Virus record (IMG/VR): IMGVR_UViG_3300042452_000646
Coordinates: 1-29,656 of that record
Length of the DNA: 29,656 nt
From: a virus
Strand: one strand, 5' to 3'
The notes below the pieces were generated by a model that did no database searches, was not told the origin of the DNA, and was given only the letters and a program-made list of their open reading frames with translations. The first letter of the stretch is position 1, and the number at the start of each line of letters is the position of its first letter. Shown piece after piece: positions 16,716 to 25,593 of the stretch. Made by a program: the position numbers and the translations under genes.

Positions 16716-18749
16716 ATGGCATCTGTCAATAAGAAGTTTTCTATTGAAAAAGGTCTTGAGGTTGGAGATCAGGCTCTTTTTGTAGATGCTGATACTAATA
16801 AAACTGGTATTGGTAAAACTGATGCCAGATATGGATTAGACGTTGCTACCACTGCAAATTTTGATGGTATTGTTGCTGCTGGGCAAATTGGTATCGGCAG
16901 TACACAACCAGTAAGAGATGCTGATTTTCGTGGTGATGTTCAATTTTATGAAAAAATTTATGATGTAAACAATACTGCTGGTACAAATGGTCAAGTTCTA
17001 CAAACTGTAGGAACTGCTGTTTCTTGGACAAGTCTTGCAGAAATTCAAGTTAATGCTGCTGGTACAACTTTCCAAGTACAATATAGAAAATCTGATGGTA
17101 AGTTTGGTGGTGCTAATCAGTTATATTATAATGATGTAACCAATAGAGTTGGTGTTGGTACATCAGTTCCAGAGTATCTCTTTCAAGTAAAGCGTCCAAG
17201 TACTGATAGTGGTAATGGATATGTTCAGATTGGAGGAACATTCCTAGATGCTGCTGGTTCTGTTGGTGGTGCTAGTTCTGTTCTTGGTGCTAACGCTGCT
17301 GGTGAACTTGTTTGGACTGGAGTAGGATCTAGTGAATTTAATGTTATCTTTGTTACTCAAGATGGTAATGATGGTAATACTGGAAGATCTCCAACATCAG
17401 CAAAAAGAACAATTAAAGCTGCTTGTGGCATTGCAACAGCAGGACAAGTTATTCGTGTAACAGGTGGAGTTTATCCTGAAAACAATCCAATTGTTGTTCC
17501 AAAAAACGTTACTATTGATGGTGATGATTTAAGAAACACTCAAGTTATCCCAACAAATCTTGGGCAAGATTTGTTCTATGTTGATAATGGTGATTTGCTC
17601 CAAAATATGTCATTCGTTGGTTCAGCAAATACTGGATCGATGATTGCATTTAATCCTGCATCAAATACTGGAATTATTACGCAATCTCCTTATGTAAGGA
17701 ACTGTACAAACTTCGTTCCGAATAGCATCGGCATGAAGATTAATGGTAACCATGCAGAAGGAACAAAATCTATGGTTGTTGATAGTTACACTCAATACAA
17801 TCAAGGTGGTATTGGTGTTTCTATTACAAATGATGGATATGCTCAGTTAGTTTCTATCTTTACAATCTGCACAGATAAAGCAATTACCTGCTATTCTGGT
17901 GGTACTTGTGATCTCAATAATTCAAATGCATCGTTTGGTAACTATGGATTGATTGCTTCTGGTGTTGGTACAGTTCATTATACAGGCATTTTAACTGCCG
18001 CTGCAGTAGCAGAAGATAACGTTATTGTTGTATCTGGGTTAGGAACAAGAAGACCATTTACAGGACAAGCACTTTACATTGGAGAACTCTTCAATGAAGT
18101 CATTCGTGTTAATATAACATCCTCTGGTGCTGGATATACTTCAGCAAATCCACCAAGAGTTACCCTTAGTGCCCCTACTGGTCCCAATGGAATTACTGCA
18201 GAAGCTGTTGCTAACGTTAGTGGATTTGGATCAGTTACTTCTATTGATCTTATCTCATCTGGTACACAATATAGATCTGCTCCTACAATCACGATTGGCG
18301 CTCCAATTACAGGTATTGCTACAGCAACTGCTACTGCGGTAATTGGACCATCATACTTTACTATAAATAGTGCTACAACGCCTACCGCAGGCGTATCTAC
18401 GATCACTCTTGATCAAAATCTACCATCAAATATTGGTGTTGGATCTACAGTTCCATTTGCAAAACAATCATTAATTCTTGCTTCGTCATATACTTTTGAA
18501 TATATTGGTACTGGTACAACAATCACGACTGCATTCCCTGCAAATGGTGGTGTATCAATTCCAGAAAATATGGTTGTATCTGAGTTTGGTGGTAAAGTCG
18601 TTTATACATCAACTGATGAAAAAGGAAACTTTAGAATTGGTGATGGATTTACAATTAATCAACAAACTGGAACCATCACTGGAGATGCATTCAATAAGAG
18701 TATTCAGGCAACTCTAACACCACTCATCATTGCATTAGGACAAGTATAA
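16716..18749 (+). CDS. Tail fibre with beta-helix domain, paralogue of the 1747-aa fibre
   Basis: The 677-residue product begins with beta repeats of the GIGK/GVGTS type. A pectin-lyase-like region spans about residues 210-430 (VFVTQDGNDGNTGRSPTSAK; VIRVTGGVYPENNPIVVP; NVTIDGDDLRNTQVIP). Counterparts for these phrases occur in the 1747-residue fibre. Residues about 463-545 have two G-x-x-Y modules (ITSSGAGYTSANPPRVTL and LISSGTQYRSAPTITI). The end (YTFEYIGTG, then KVVYTSTDEKGNFRIGDGF) matches a segment near residue 1380 of the larger fibre but lacks the collar domain. A strong AAGGAG and a late-like box precede it. Confidence 0.7.
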   Translation: MASVNKKFSIEKGLEVGDQALFVDADTNKTGIGKTDARYGLDVATTANFDGIVAAGQIGIGSTQPVRDADFRGDVQFYEKIYDVNNTAGTNGQVLQTVGTAVSWTSLAEIQVNAAGTTFQVQYRKSDGKFGGANQLYYNDVTNRVGVGTSVPEYLFQVKRPSTDSGNGYVQIGGTFLDAAGSVGGASSVLGANAAGELVWTGVGSSEFNVIFVTQDGNDGNTGRSPTSAKRTIKAACGIATAGQVIRVTGGVYPENNPIVVPKNVTIDGDDLRNTQVIPTNLGQDLFYVDNGDLLQNMSFVGSANTGSMIAFNPASNTGIITQSPYVRNCTNFVPNSIGMKINGNHAEGTKSMVVDSYTQYNQGGIGVSITNDGYAQLVSIFTICTDKAITCYSGGTCDLNNSNASFGNYGLIASGVGTVHYTGILTAAAVAEDNVIVVSGLGTRRPFTGQALYIGELFNEVIRVNITSSGAGYTSANPPRVTLSAPTGPNGITAEAVANVSGFGSVTSIDLISSGTQYRSAPTITIGAPITGIATATATAVIGPSYFTINSATTPTAGVSTITLDQNLPSNIGVGSTVPFAKQSLILASSYTFEYIGTGTTITTAFPANGGVSIPENMVVSEFGGKVVYTSTDEKGNFRIGDGFTINQQTGTITGDAFNKSIQATLTPLIIALGQV

Positions 18750-18752
18750 ACC

Positions 18753-19091
18753 ATGGCTGCTATTCCTTTAAACAAATTTAAAACAATTACTCATACACTT
18801 TCAACAAGTGCTGTTGGAATTTATACCTGTCCACCAGGTGTTTCAGCACTTTTGATTTATGGTAATGTCGCTAACGTTGGTTCAGGAACATCAGTAACAT
18901 CATTCACTGCATATCATAGCAGAAATGGTTCTGATACTGAAATTATTAATCTTGGTAGAATTCCATCACAGGATTCTATGTCATTTATTGATGGTAGATT
19001 AGTTTTAGAAACTGGTGATATTCTAAAAATTAAAGGCGATTTTTCTAATACTATGAAATGTATTATTAGTGTACTGGAGAACGCTAAGTAA
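18753..19091 (+). CDS. Small beta-rich fibre-associated protein
   Basis: The 112-residue product reads as a single beta-sandwich: ITHTLSTSAVGIYTCPPGVS, ALLIYGNVANVGSG, TSFTAYHSRNGSDTEIINLG, RLVLETGDILKIKG and CIISVLENAK. That layout resembles small head- or tail-decorating domains. It starts three bases after the 677-residue fibre stop and overlaps the next start (TAATG), so it is co-translated with the fibre genes. Exact role unknown. Confidence 0.6.
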   Translation: MAAIPLNKFKTITHTLSTSAVGIYTCPPGVSALLIYGNVANVGSGTSVTSFTAYHSRNGSDTEIINLGRIPSQDSMSFIDGRLVLETGDILKIKGDFSNTMKCIISVLENAK

Positions 19092-19672
19092 TGGGAAGAC
19101 TTCTTTCTGGTAGAGTAGGACTAACTAGTGCTTCAGGTCTAACAACAGATCGATATTCTTTTATTGGGTTAGAACAAGTAGAACCCAATTTAGGAAGTCC
19201 TGCTAATAATAATTTTGTTCTTTTTAGTGATACGAATGGAAACCGATTTTGGGGTCCAATTACACCAGCGGGAACAGTTGATGGTATTACAGTAGAAGAT
19301 GAAGGAGTAACACCAGTAGGATTTGCTGGTTCAATCACCATCATGAACTTTGTTGGTTCTGGTGTAACAGTTGCTCAAACAGTAAGAGTAGTAGCTGGAC
19401 AAAATATTGGAGTTGCAACGGTTACTGTTCAACTGCCACCAGAACAAATTGGTATTGGTTCTGTTGTTGTTGGGTCAAGTCCTGGAATTGTTGAATATCT
19501 TAATAATGAAATTGGTCTAGGAGGATCTGTAACCATTGATGCCACGACTATGCCCAATGCAGAACGAGCATGGTCAATTTATGAAACTTTAGTTCTTAAT
19601 GAAGGCAATGAATTGGTTATTGGTGATGGTAGAATTTTTACCATCGATATTCTAAATCTAGGTAGTCTCTAA
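19091..19672 (+). CDS. Fibre-operon beta-repeat protein
   Basis: The 193-residue product has the N-terminal phrase LTTDRYSFIGLEQVEPNLGS, followed by NNNFVLFSDTNGNRFWGP. Gly/Val-rich strands then run to a beta-structured end (AWSIYETLVLNEGNELVIGD). The composition (few Cys or Trp, many Gly, Val and Thr) is that of a fibre shaft or adaptor. It overlaps the previous stop by one base. I do not recognise a named family. Confidence 0.6.
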   Translation: MGRLLSGRVGLTSASGLTTDRYSFIGLEQVEPNLGSPANNNFVLFSDTNGNRFWGPITPAGTVDGITVEDEGVTPVGFAGSITIMNFVGSGVTVAQTVRVVAGQNIGVATVTVQLPPEQIGIGSVVVGSSPGIVEYLNNEIGLGGSVTIDATTMPNAERAWSIYETLVLNEGNELVIGDGRIFTIDILNLGSL

Positions 19673-19673
19673 T

Positions 19674-19681
19674 CATAAATA
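19674..19681 (+). promoter_or_regulatory. Late promoter-like box CATAAATA
   Basis: One mismatch to TATAAATA, just after the stop of the 193-residue gene and 34 bases before the 447-residue fibre. The identical octamer occurs at 23576-23583. Confidence 0.5.
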
Positions 19682-19715
19682 AAAAAAGCAAAGTAGAACA
19701 CTTTAGGAACTTATA

Positions 19716-21059
19716 ATGTCAAAGCTTCGCGTAAATACGGTTGTAAACAGAACTAATACTGATAAAGTTATTTTCCCGTATGGTATTGGTGTTACAAATG
19801 GTATTGTTGTATCTGGTGTTGTAACCGCAACATCATTTGTAGGAAGTGGAGTTTCTTTGACAGGTGTTCAGGGGACAATATCGGTTCAAGGTCCTTCAGG
19901 AAATGACCTTATAACTGGTGTTACCACAATTAGAGTTGGAACTGGAATGACAGTTACCAGTCCTGCTTCTGGTATTGCATCAATCAGACCAACTGGTGTT
20001 TTAGAAAGTTTACGTGTAACTGGAATTGCAACATTTGGTACTACTGGACTTACAACGTTTAATGCTGCAACTGGACAAATAAGATCTCAAGCAATTGGAA
20101 ATCTTATTCGCCAAAGTGTACTTAATAATTCAGATTTAACTACTCAACTTGCTTTAGACTATCCAGGTTCGCTTGTTAGATCAATTGAGGATGGTCAGTT
20201 ATATTCAGCAACAACTTTAGGGGTTTGGCAACAAGTAGCAAAATCAAATCACACTGGTATTATTACCGCTAGTGGTGGATTTGTTTCTACTGGAAGTAGT
20301 CTTGGATTTACTGGAAACTTAAATTCATCTGGAGTATCAACAGCAGCATTTTTACGCTCTACAACAATTAACGTAAGTGCTGCTGCTACAGTTGGAACTT
20401 CATTAACTGTAACTCAAGATCTTAATGTTGGAAGAAATGTTTTAGTTTCTGGTATTACAACTGCTGCAAGTTTAAATGTTACTAACGGAATTACTGGCAG
20501 AATTAATTCCGTTGGTATTTCTACAATTACTCAATTAATAGCATCAACAATAAATGCTAGTGGTGTTGTTACAGCATCATCTTTTAATGGTCCTCTGGTA
20601 GGACAAGTTAATGGAAACGTGATTGGAGAAATTAATTCTACTGGCATTTCAACACTGGGTAGAATTAGTGTTACTTCCATTAATCAAGCAAGTGGAATTT
20701 CTACTATTCCTCAGTTAAAAGGAAGCACTATTTCTATTACTGGAGTTTGCACAGCTGCTTCATTTGTTGGTGATATTACTGGAGAATCGACTGGATTAAC
20801 TGGTATACCAGATATCAATGTTGGATTTGTAACTTCCAAAACAATTTTACCCGCAACACATAATACTCATGATCTAGGTTCTTCATCTGTACGTTGGGCA
20901 AATATCTATTCTGCAGATATGCACTTCAGTAATGAAGGAAGCAGCAATAGTGTAGATGGAACATGGGGAGATTGGACATTACAAGAAGGTGAAAATGATA
21001 TCTTTATGATCAATAACAGAAGTGGTAAAAAATATAAGATTAACCTGACAGAAGTATAA
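19716..21059 (+). CDS. Tail fibre with GIST-type beta repeats and shared C-terminal cap
   Basis: The 447-residue product is built of repeated units of about 20-30 residues with a G-I/V-S/T-T theme alternating with I-N-A-S-G-V-V-T-A-S-S-F and N-S-T/V-G-I-S-T. Such units typically form trimeric beta-prism or beta-helix shafts. The last 62 residues (from LGSSSVRWANIYS through [10 protein letters not shown] to the RSGKKYKI end) are about 60% identical to the end of the 822-residue fibre. The cap is probably a trimerisation or receptor-binding module. A weak TAGGAA ribosome binding site precedes the ATG. Confidence 0.7.
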   Translation: MSKLRVNTVVNRTNTDKVIFPYGIGVTNGIVVSGVVTATSFVGSGVSLTGVQGTISVQGPSGNDLITGVTTIRVGTGMTVTSPASGIASIRPTGVLESLRVTGIATFGTTGLTTFNAATGQIRSQAIGNLIRQSVLNNSDLTTQLALDYPGSLVRSIEDGQLYSATTLGVWQQVAKSNHTGIITASGGFVSTGSSLGFTGNLNSSGVSTAAFLRSTTINVSAAATVGTSLTVTQDLNVGRNVLVSGITTAASLNVTNGITGRINSVGISTITQLIASTINASGVVTASSFNGPLVGQVNGNVIGEINSTGISTLGRISVTSINQASGISTIPQLKGSTISITGVCTAASFVGDITGESTGLTGIPDINVGFVTSKTILPATHNTHDLGSSSVRWANIYSADMHFSNEGSSNSVDGTWGDWTLQEGENDIFMINNRSGKKYKINLTEV

Positions 21060-21062
21060 TAA

Positions 21063-21070
21063 AATAAATA
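21063..21070 (+). promoter_or_regulatory. Late promoter-like box AATAAATA
   Basis: One mismatch to TATAAATA, 27 bases before the start of the 822-residue fibre. A second similar word, TATAAAATA, lies at 21080-21088. Confidence 0.45.
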
Positions 21071-21097
21071 CTCCTGTAGTATAAAATATACCCTATT

Positions 21098-23566
21098 ATG
21101 TCTAGAGCCAGAGAACTGGCGAAGCTTGGTGGAGCAGGTCAACAAGTTGTTGCTGGTGTATCCAGCTTTGTTGGCATTTCTACTTTCGCCTCAGATGTCT
21201 TCATGCTAGATGACCTAACGGTCAGCGGAAATTTAAATGTTACTGGAGACTTATCTTATGATGAAGTTTCCGCAAGAAATCAAAACGTCACAGGAATTAC
21301 AACAACTGTAGACTTAGTAGTATCCAGAAACGCTTCTGTTGCTGGTATTCTAACCGCTACAAAAGGACTTACTGGCAATATCAATGCTACTGGCGTTTCT
21401 ACAGCAGCATTCTTACAGGCAACAAACGTTAATGCTTCTGGTATTATTTCTGCAACGTCTTTTGTTGGTGACGGTACGAACCTTACAAATACTGGTTCAA
21501 CTTTAAGTGCAGCATCAGGAGTTCAGAGAGTAGTTGTTACCTCACAAACTACTGGCACAATGACTTCATCTTCTACTGATGGAGATCTAACTTTTAATGC
21601 TTCTTCAAATACTTTAAGCATTGCTGGTGGTGTTGTTGCTACTGGCATTTCCACAATTTCAAGCGCACAAATAACAGGTCTTAACGCTACTGGTGTTTCT
21701 ACAGCAGTATTCTTACAGGCAACAAACATCAATACTTCTGGTATTGAAACAGCAACAAGATTTGTATCAACAGTTGCGACAGGAACTGCACCATTAACAG
21801 TTTCATCAACAACTGCAGTTACAAACTTAAACGCAGATTTACTAGATGGTCAACATGCACCATCAGGAACTATTGTTGGTACATCTGATACTCAAACATT
21901 AACCAACAAAACGCTTACAACACCAACCTTAGTAAACCCAACTGTTACTGGTTCGGTTCAAGGTAATATCAATGCTACTGGAGTTTCTACAGAAGCATTC
22001 TTACAGGCAACTACAGTAAACGTATCTGCTGGTGCTACTGTTGGTGGTAACCTAACTGTTACTGGTGATCTAACAGTTAATGGAACTACAACAACTGTTA
22101 ACTCAACAACTGTTACTGTTGATGATAAGAACATTGAACTTGGATCTGTTGCTTCTCCAACAGATGTAACTGCTGATGGTGGTGGTATTACACTCAAGGG
22201 TGCTACTGATAAGACCATTACTTGGAGCAGTTCAGCAGCCGCATGGACTTCTTCGGAAGACTTCAACCTTGTTACTGGCAAGCAGTATGAAATCAATGGC
22301 ACTGCAGTTCTAACTTCTTCGCAAGTTCTAGGTAAAGCAGTTCCTTCAGGAGTAATTGTTGGTACAACTGATACCCAAACACTTACCAACAAAACTTTAA
22401 CATCACCAACGTTAACAACTCCAGCATTAGGTACTCCTGCTTCGGGTACTCTTACTAACTGTACTGGATTACCTGTATCCACTGGTATTTCTGGACTTGG
22501 TGCTAACGTAGCAACCTTCCTTGCAACTCCTTCATCAACAAACTTAATTGCAGCAGTATCTGATGAAACTGGTTCTGGAGCACTTGTATTCGCTACAAGT
22601 CCATCATTAACCACACCAAATATTGGTACTCCTTCAGCTGGTACATTAACCAACTGTACTGCATTACCTATCACAGGTATTACTTCATCAACCACTATTG
22701 GTTTGGGTGTAGGTGCTATTGAACTTGGTCATGCAAGTGATACTTCAATCACAAGATCTGCTGCAGGTACTGTTCAAATTGAAGGTGTTACAGTTGCAAC
22801 AGCAACTAACACATTAACCCTAACCAATAAAACGATTGCTGCTGGATCTAATACTATCTCTGGTCTCACTAACACCAATTTGAGTGGATCTGCTGGCATT
22901 ACTAATGCTAACCTTGCAAACTCCACAATTTCTGGTGTTGCTTTAGGTTCTAACCTGAATGCACTGACAATCAGCACGGGTCTTTCTGGATCTTCTTATA
23001 ATGGTTCTGGTGCAGTTACGATTGCAATTGATAGCACAGTTGCTACGTTAACTGGAACTCAAACACTGACCAATAAGACTTTAACATCACCAACGTTAAC
23101 TTCTCCAGCACTAGGTACTCCTGCTTCTGGTACGTTAACCAACTGTACGGCATTACCTATCACAGGTATTACTTCATCAACCACTATTGGTTTAGGTGTA
23201 GGTACTATTGAACTCGGTCATGCAAGTGATACTTCTATTACAAGATCTGCAGCTGGTACTGTTCAAATTGAAGGTGTTACAGTTGCAACAGCATCTAACA
23301 CATTAACATTAACCAACAAAACGATTGGCGCTGCTACAATTTCAGGTGATCAAGTTCCAAACGCTAACAATACGATCAACCTTGGATCATCCGCGAACCG
23401 TTGGGCGAACGTTTATTCAAACGACTTAGACTTATCTAACGAAGGTAGTGCTAATAGTGTTGACGGTACTTGGGGTTCATACCTAGTACAAGAAGGTGAA
23501 GAGCATCTATATATTATTAACAGAAGAAGTGGTAAGAAATTCCGCTTTGTTCTTGAAGAAGTTTGA
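21098..23566 (+). CDS. Long tail fibre with LTNKT repeats and shared C-terminal cap
   Basis: The 822-residue product begins [20 protein letters not shown], then carries N-A-T-G-V-S-T-A-x-F-L-Q-A-T repeats like the 447-residue fibre. A central block ([20 protein letters not shown] and [15 protein letters not shown]) is typical of phage fibres. From about residue 420 it has several copies of [14 protein letters not shown] with [12 protein letters not shown]. The last 62 residues are the same cap as in the previous fibre ([32 protein letters not shown]). Internal DNA repeats suggest that shaft length changes by recombination. Confidence 0.75.
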   Translation: MSRARELAKLGGAGQQVVAGVSSFVGISTFASDVFMLDDLTVSGNLNVTGDLSYDEVSARNQNVTGITTTVDLVVSRNASVAGILTATKGLTGNINATGVSTAAFLQATNVNASGIISATSFVGDGTNLTNTGSTLSAASGVQRVVVTSQTTGTMTSSSTDGDLTFNASSNTLSIAGGVVATGISTISSAQITGLNATGVSTAVFLQATNINTSGIETATRFVSTVATGTAPLTVSSTTAVTNLNADLLDGQHAPSGTIVGTSDTQTLTNKTLTTPTLVNPTVTGSVQGNINATGVSTEAFLQATTVNVSAGATVGGNLTVTGDLTVNGTTTTVNSTTVTVDDKNIELGSVASPTDVTADGGGITLKGATDKTITWSSSAAAWTSSEDFNLVTGKQYEINGTAVLTSSQVLGKAVPSGVIVGTTDTQTLTNKTLTSPTLTTPALGTPASGTLTNCTGLPVSTGISGLGANVATFLATPSSTNLIAAVSDETGSGALVFATSPSLTTPNIGTPSAGTLTNCTALPITGITSSTTIGLGVGAIELGHASDTSITRSAAGTVQIEGVTVATATNTLTLTNKTIAAGSNTISGLTNTNLSGSAGITNANLANSTISGVALGSNLNALTISTGLSGSSYNGSGAVTIAIDSTVATLTGTQTLTNKTLTSPTLTSPALGTPASGTLTNCTALPITGITSSTTIGLGVGTIELGHASDTSITRSAAGTVQIEGVTVATASNTLTLTNKTIGAATISGDQVPNANNTINLGSSANRWANVYSNDLDLSNEGSANSVDGTWGSYLVQEGEEHLYIINRRSGKKFRFVLEEV
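22651..22838 (+). repeat. Long internal repeat, copy 1, in the 822-aa fibre
   Basis: About 188 bases recur 489 bases downstream (23140-23327), in frame (163 codons apart), with about a dozen mismatches by eye. Both encode [20 protein letters not shown] through to TLTNKTI. Confidence 0.85.
23140..23327 (+). repeat. Long internal repeat, copy 2, in the 822-aa fibre
   Basis: Second copy of the 188-base unit at 22651-22838. The bases just before it also recur near 22380-22465 ([12 protein letters not shown] and [12 protein letters not shown]), so the periodic block is longer than this pair. Confidence 0.85.
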
Positions 23567-23575
23567 TTTGTAAAA

Positions 23576-23583
23576 CATAAATA
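23576..23583 (+). promoter_or_regulatory. Late promoter-like box CATAAATA
   Basis: Same octamer as at 19674-19681. It is followed by AAGGAG at 23588-23593, before the ATG at 23605. Confidence 0.5.
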
Positions 23584-23604
23584 CACCAAGGAGATTTAAT
23601 TAAA

Positions 23605-24171
23605 ATGGCTTTATTCGGAGACGGAGTAAACATTACAAAAACCACGAGTGCTACTGCAGGCACTTATGGTTCTGCCACAACCTCGGCAACAATTACTGTT
23701 GATGCTAACCAGAGAATTAGTGGCATTACTAATACCACAATTACTGCTGCTGTAAACGCAAACGCTGCTGCTGGTGATGTTGGAACTTATGGTTTCATGC
23801 AACAAGCGACTGGTAATACCACATATAACCCAGGTGATACACTTGCTGGATCATCACTTCGTTATTCTGATGCTACTGGTCGTCTTTATACGACTACTTC
23901 ACCATCAGGAAACTGGAGATGTATGGGATATGATTCAGGTGCTGCGCTAGTTAATACTGGTACAGGTACTGGTACAGGCACTGGATCTGGTACAATTTCA
24001 GGTACTACATCAGTATCTGGTACGGTTACTGTTCCTGGTAAGTCTGCTACTGCTTTTACCGCAACAGGTACAACAAGTGGTACAGCAACAATTAACACAG
24101 TTACCGTAAACAGTGTTACTGTAAACACAACAGTTGCGTATTCGTCAACCCTTTGGTTGCGCTATTCTTGA
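23605..24171 (+). CDS. Low-complexity fibre or decoration protein
   Basis: The 188-residue product is almost entirely Thr, Gly, Ser, Ala and Val. Its middle has TYGFMQQATGNTTYNPGDTL, GSSLRYSDATGRLY and GNWRCMGYDSG, a pattern of small beta domains at phage fibre ends. A Gly-Thr tract follows at about residues 117-125 (GTGTGTGTG), then SGT/VTV repeats and an end motif STLWLRYS. A strong ribosome binding site (AAGGAG) suggests high expression. It may be a fibre tip or a decorating adhesin. Confidence 0.6.
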   Translation: MALFGDGVNITKTTSATAGTYGSATTSATITVDANQRISGITNTTITAAVNANAAAGDVGTYGFMQQATGNTTYNPGDTLAGSSLRYSDATGRLYTTTSPSGNWRCMGYDSGAALVNTGTGTGTGTGSGTISGTTSVSGTVTVPGKSATAFTATGTTSGTATINTVTVNSVTVNTTVAYSSTLWLRYS

Positions 24172-24196
24172 TATATACTAAGGAGAAATAAAAACC

Positions 24197-24598
24197 ATGT
24201 CACAGTACTACACAATTAGAGATGCTCGTAACCCAAGATGGGCTAATCCTGAGCATAATGCAATCGATCTAGAAGTTGATTTTACTGATCTTCCTGAGGA
24301 ATATCTTCCATATACTGCAACACCAACTGATGTTGTAGAGCACTCAAGAGAACTTTATAGCAGAGCTCTTGATGGAGAATTTGGTGAGATCGCTGAATAT
24401 AATGGTCCTCTAATGTGGACACCAGTTAATAAAACAACGATTGAAGTTTCTACTGAAGGTCTAGTTCAACTTCTACTTGAAAAGGGTATCCTTACTGACG
24501 AAGAAGTTGATACAATTCTTGTTGAAGAAACAGTAACTGTTGGTTTCGCAAGAACCACCATTGATGGTTCAAACCCTGTTTATAATGGTGTTTACTGA
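24197..24598 (+). CDS. Hypothetical fibre-cluster protein, possible assembly factor
   Basis: The 133-residue acidic product contrasts with the Thr/Gly-rich fibres around it. An N-terminal SQYYTIRDARNPRWANPEHN leads to FTDLPEEYLPYTATPTDVVE, a helix with ELYSRALDGEFGEIAEY, and an acidic C-terminus. The phrase ATPTDVVEHSRELYSRALDG resembles small proteins that sit after phage fibre genes, some of which act as fibre chaperones; this link is tentative. It has a good ribosome binding site (AAGGAG at 24180-24185) and is the last gene before the terminator. Confidence 0.6.
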   Translation: MSQYYTIRDARNPRWANPEHNAIDLEVDFTDLPEEYLPYTATPTDVVEHSRELYSRALDGEFGEIAEYNGPLMWTPVNKTTIEVSTEGLVQLLLEKGILTDEEVDTILVEETVTVGFARTTIDGSNPVYNGVY

Positions 24599-24648
24599 TT
24601 CATTAAGTGTTCGCTGATCAATCTGATAAGTGGCACCATTCAATCTGT

Positions 24649-24683
24649 AGGTATCTGGGGTTATCCTCAGATACCTCTTTTTT
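24649..24683 (+). terminator. Strong intrinsic terminator closing the fibre operon
   Basis: AGGTATCTGGGG (24649-24660) pairs with CCTCAGATACCT (24665-24676) through 12 bp including one G-T, around the loop TTAT. It is followed by C and six T. It lies 50 bases after the stop of the 133-residue gene. Confidence 0.88.
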
Positions 24684-24735
24684 ATTTGGTGTAATTCCTG
24701 GTGTTTGTCGAGAAGTTATCGGCAGACGTGATTTT

Positions 24736-25593
24736 ATGTACTCACAACCTGAGTGTTTTAACTCAAAGTTGGTGTACTCTTTTAGTGAGCATCATCACAT
24801 CAAAATAAACAAAAGCAAATCAGTTCGTTCATATTATGGTTCTTGCCCATTCTTATGGGACCTTGGTATAAGTGCTACTAAAAAAGAATACAATCCAAAA
24901 GGATCATTGTTCTTCCTTCCAAGAGACGATCAAGTAACAATTCGTAAACCAGAATGGAAATCTGTTCAGGATACAATTGATGCTGCACCCAAACCAATCA
25001 CATTTTTACTACCTTGGAGACAATGTGATATATGGCAACATTGGGATAAATTATCTCTACCAGAAGATTGTAACTTTGTACAAATGTCTGATAGAGAAAC
25101 TAGACAGTTTACTTTATCGGAACTATTTCTTACTCACGAAAACATTTATATTCCTTGGCCAGGCACAGATGTTTATTATGCAGAATTTTTAGAAAAAAAT
25201 ATTATTATCTACGACGATATAAAAAAATATAGAACTAAAACTGTAGAAGAAGGTGGTAAACAAATACAGACAAAGGTTCTTAGATTTTTAAAATGGGGAT
25301 ATGATTACTTAAATGATACTCAAAAAGAATATTTTCACTGGACAGAAAACTGGAATGATATTTCTTTAGAAGATAGAAAATTTCTTACCTCAAAAATGTT
25401 AGGTCTTGATGTACTAAAATCTCCCAAAGAATTATTTGATGATATGAAATCAAATCAATTTTTACAAAATGAACTAGAATTTAAGTATAACGAAGACTAC
25501 CAAAAATCTTATGAATGGTTGAAAACCAAATCAGAAAAATTCGTTAATTCTAGTTGTAGCAATGGATGTGCTACTATATTTGCTAAACTTTAA
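24736..25593 (+). CDS. Glycosyltransferase-like protein, 5' end uncertain
   Basis: From the ATG at 24736 the product is 285 residues. The frame is open upstream to a GTG at 24607, but that would run through the terminator hairpin, so I prefer the ATG or a non-ATG start between 24685 and 24736. Features include VYSFSEHHHIKINKSKSVRS, a YYGSCPFLWDLGI segment, GSLFFLPRDDQ, ITFLLPWRQCDIW and YIPWPGTDVYYAEFLEKNII. The pattern is that of a GT-B-type surface-polysaccharide transferase, where the last phrase would be in the donor-binding half. The N-terminus looks short for that fold. Its stop overlaps the stop of the convergent phosphatase gene, with no terminator between. Confidence 0.5.
   Translation: MYSQPECFNSKLVYSFSEHHHIKINKSKSVRSYYGSCPFLWDLGISATKKEYNPKGSLFFLPRDDQVTIRKPEWKSVQDTIDAAPKPITFLLPWRQCDIWQHWDKLSLPEDCNFVQMSDRETRQFTLSELFLTHENIYIPWPGTDVYYAEFLEKNIIIYDDIKKYRTKTVEEGGKQIQTKVLRFLKWGYDYLNDTQKEYFHWTENWNDISLEDRKFLTSKMLGLDVLKSPKELFDDMKSNQFLQNELEFKYNEDYQKSYEWLKTKSEKFVNSSCSNGCATIFAKL

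Noticed and set aside
21958-22695. Long open frame on the minus strand within the 822-residue fibre gene
   Set aside because: It mirrors the repetitive plus-strand codons and encodes a Val/Pro/Ala-rich sequence with no motif. It is best explained as a shadow of the Thr/Gly-rich fibre repeats.
20300-23400. Repeated sequence as a CRISPR array or diversity-generating retroelement target
   Set aside because: The repeats are in-frame protein repeats of varied length without spacers, and no reverse transcriptase or template repeat is present in the window.
24607-24735. GTG at 24607 as the start of the transferase-like gene
   Set aside because: There is no ribosome binding site, and the frame would have to cross a strong terminator, so a start at or just before 24736 is more likely.
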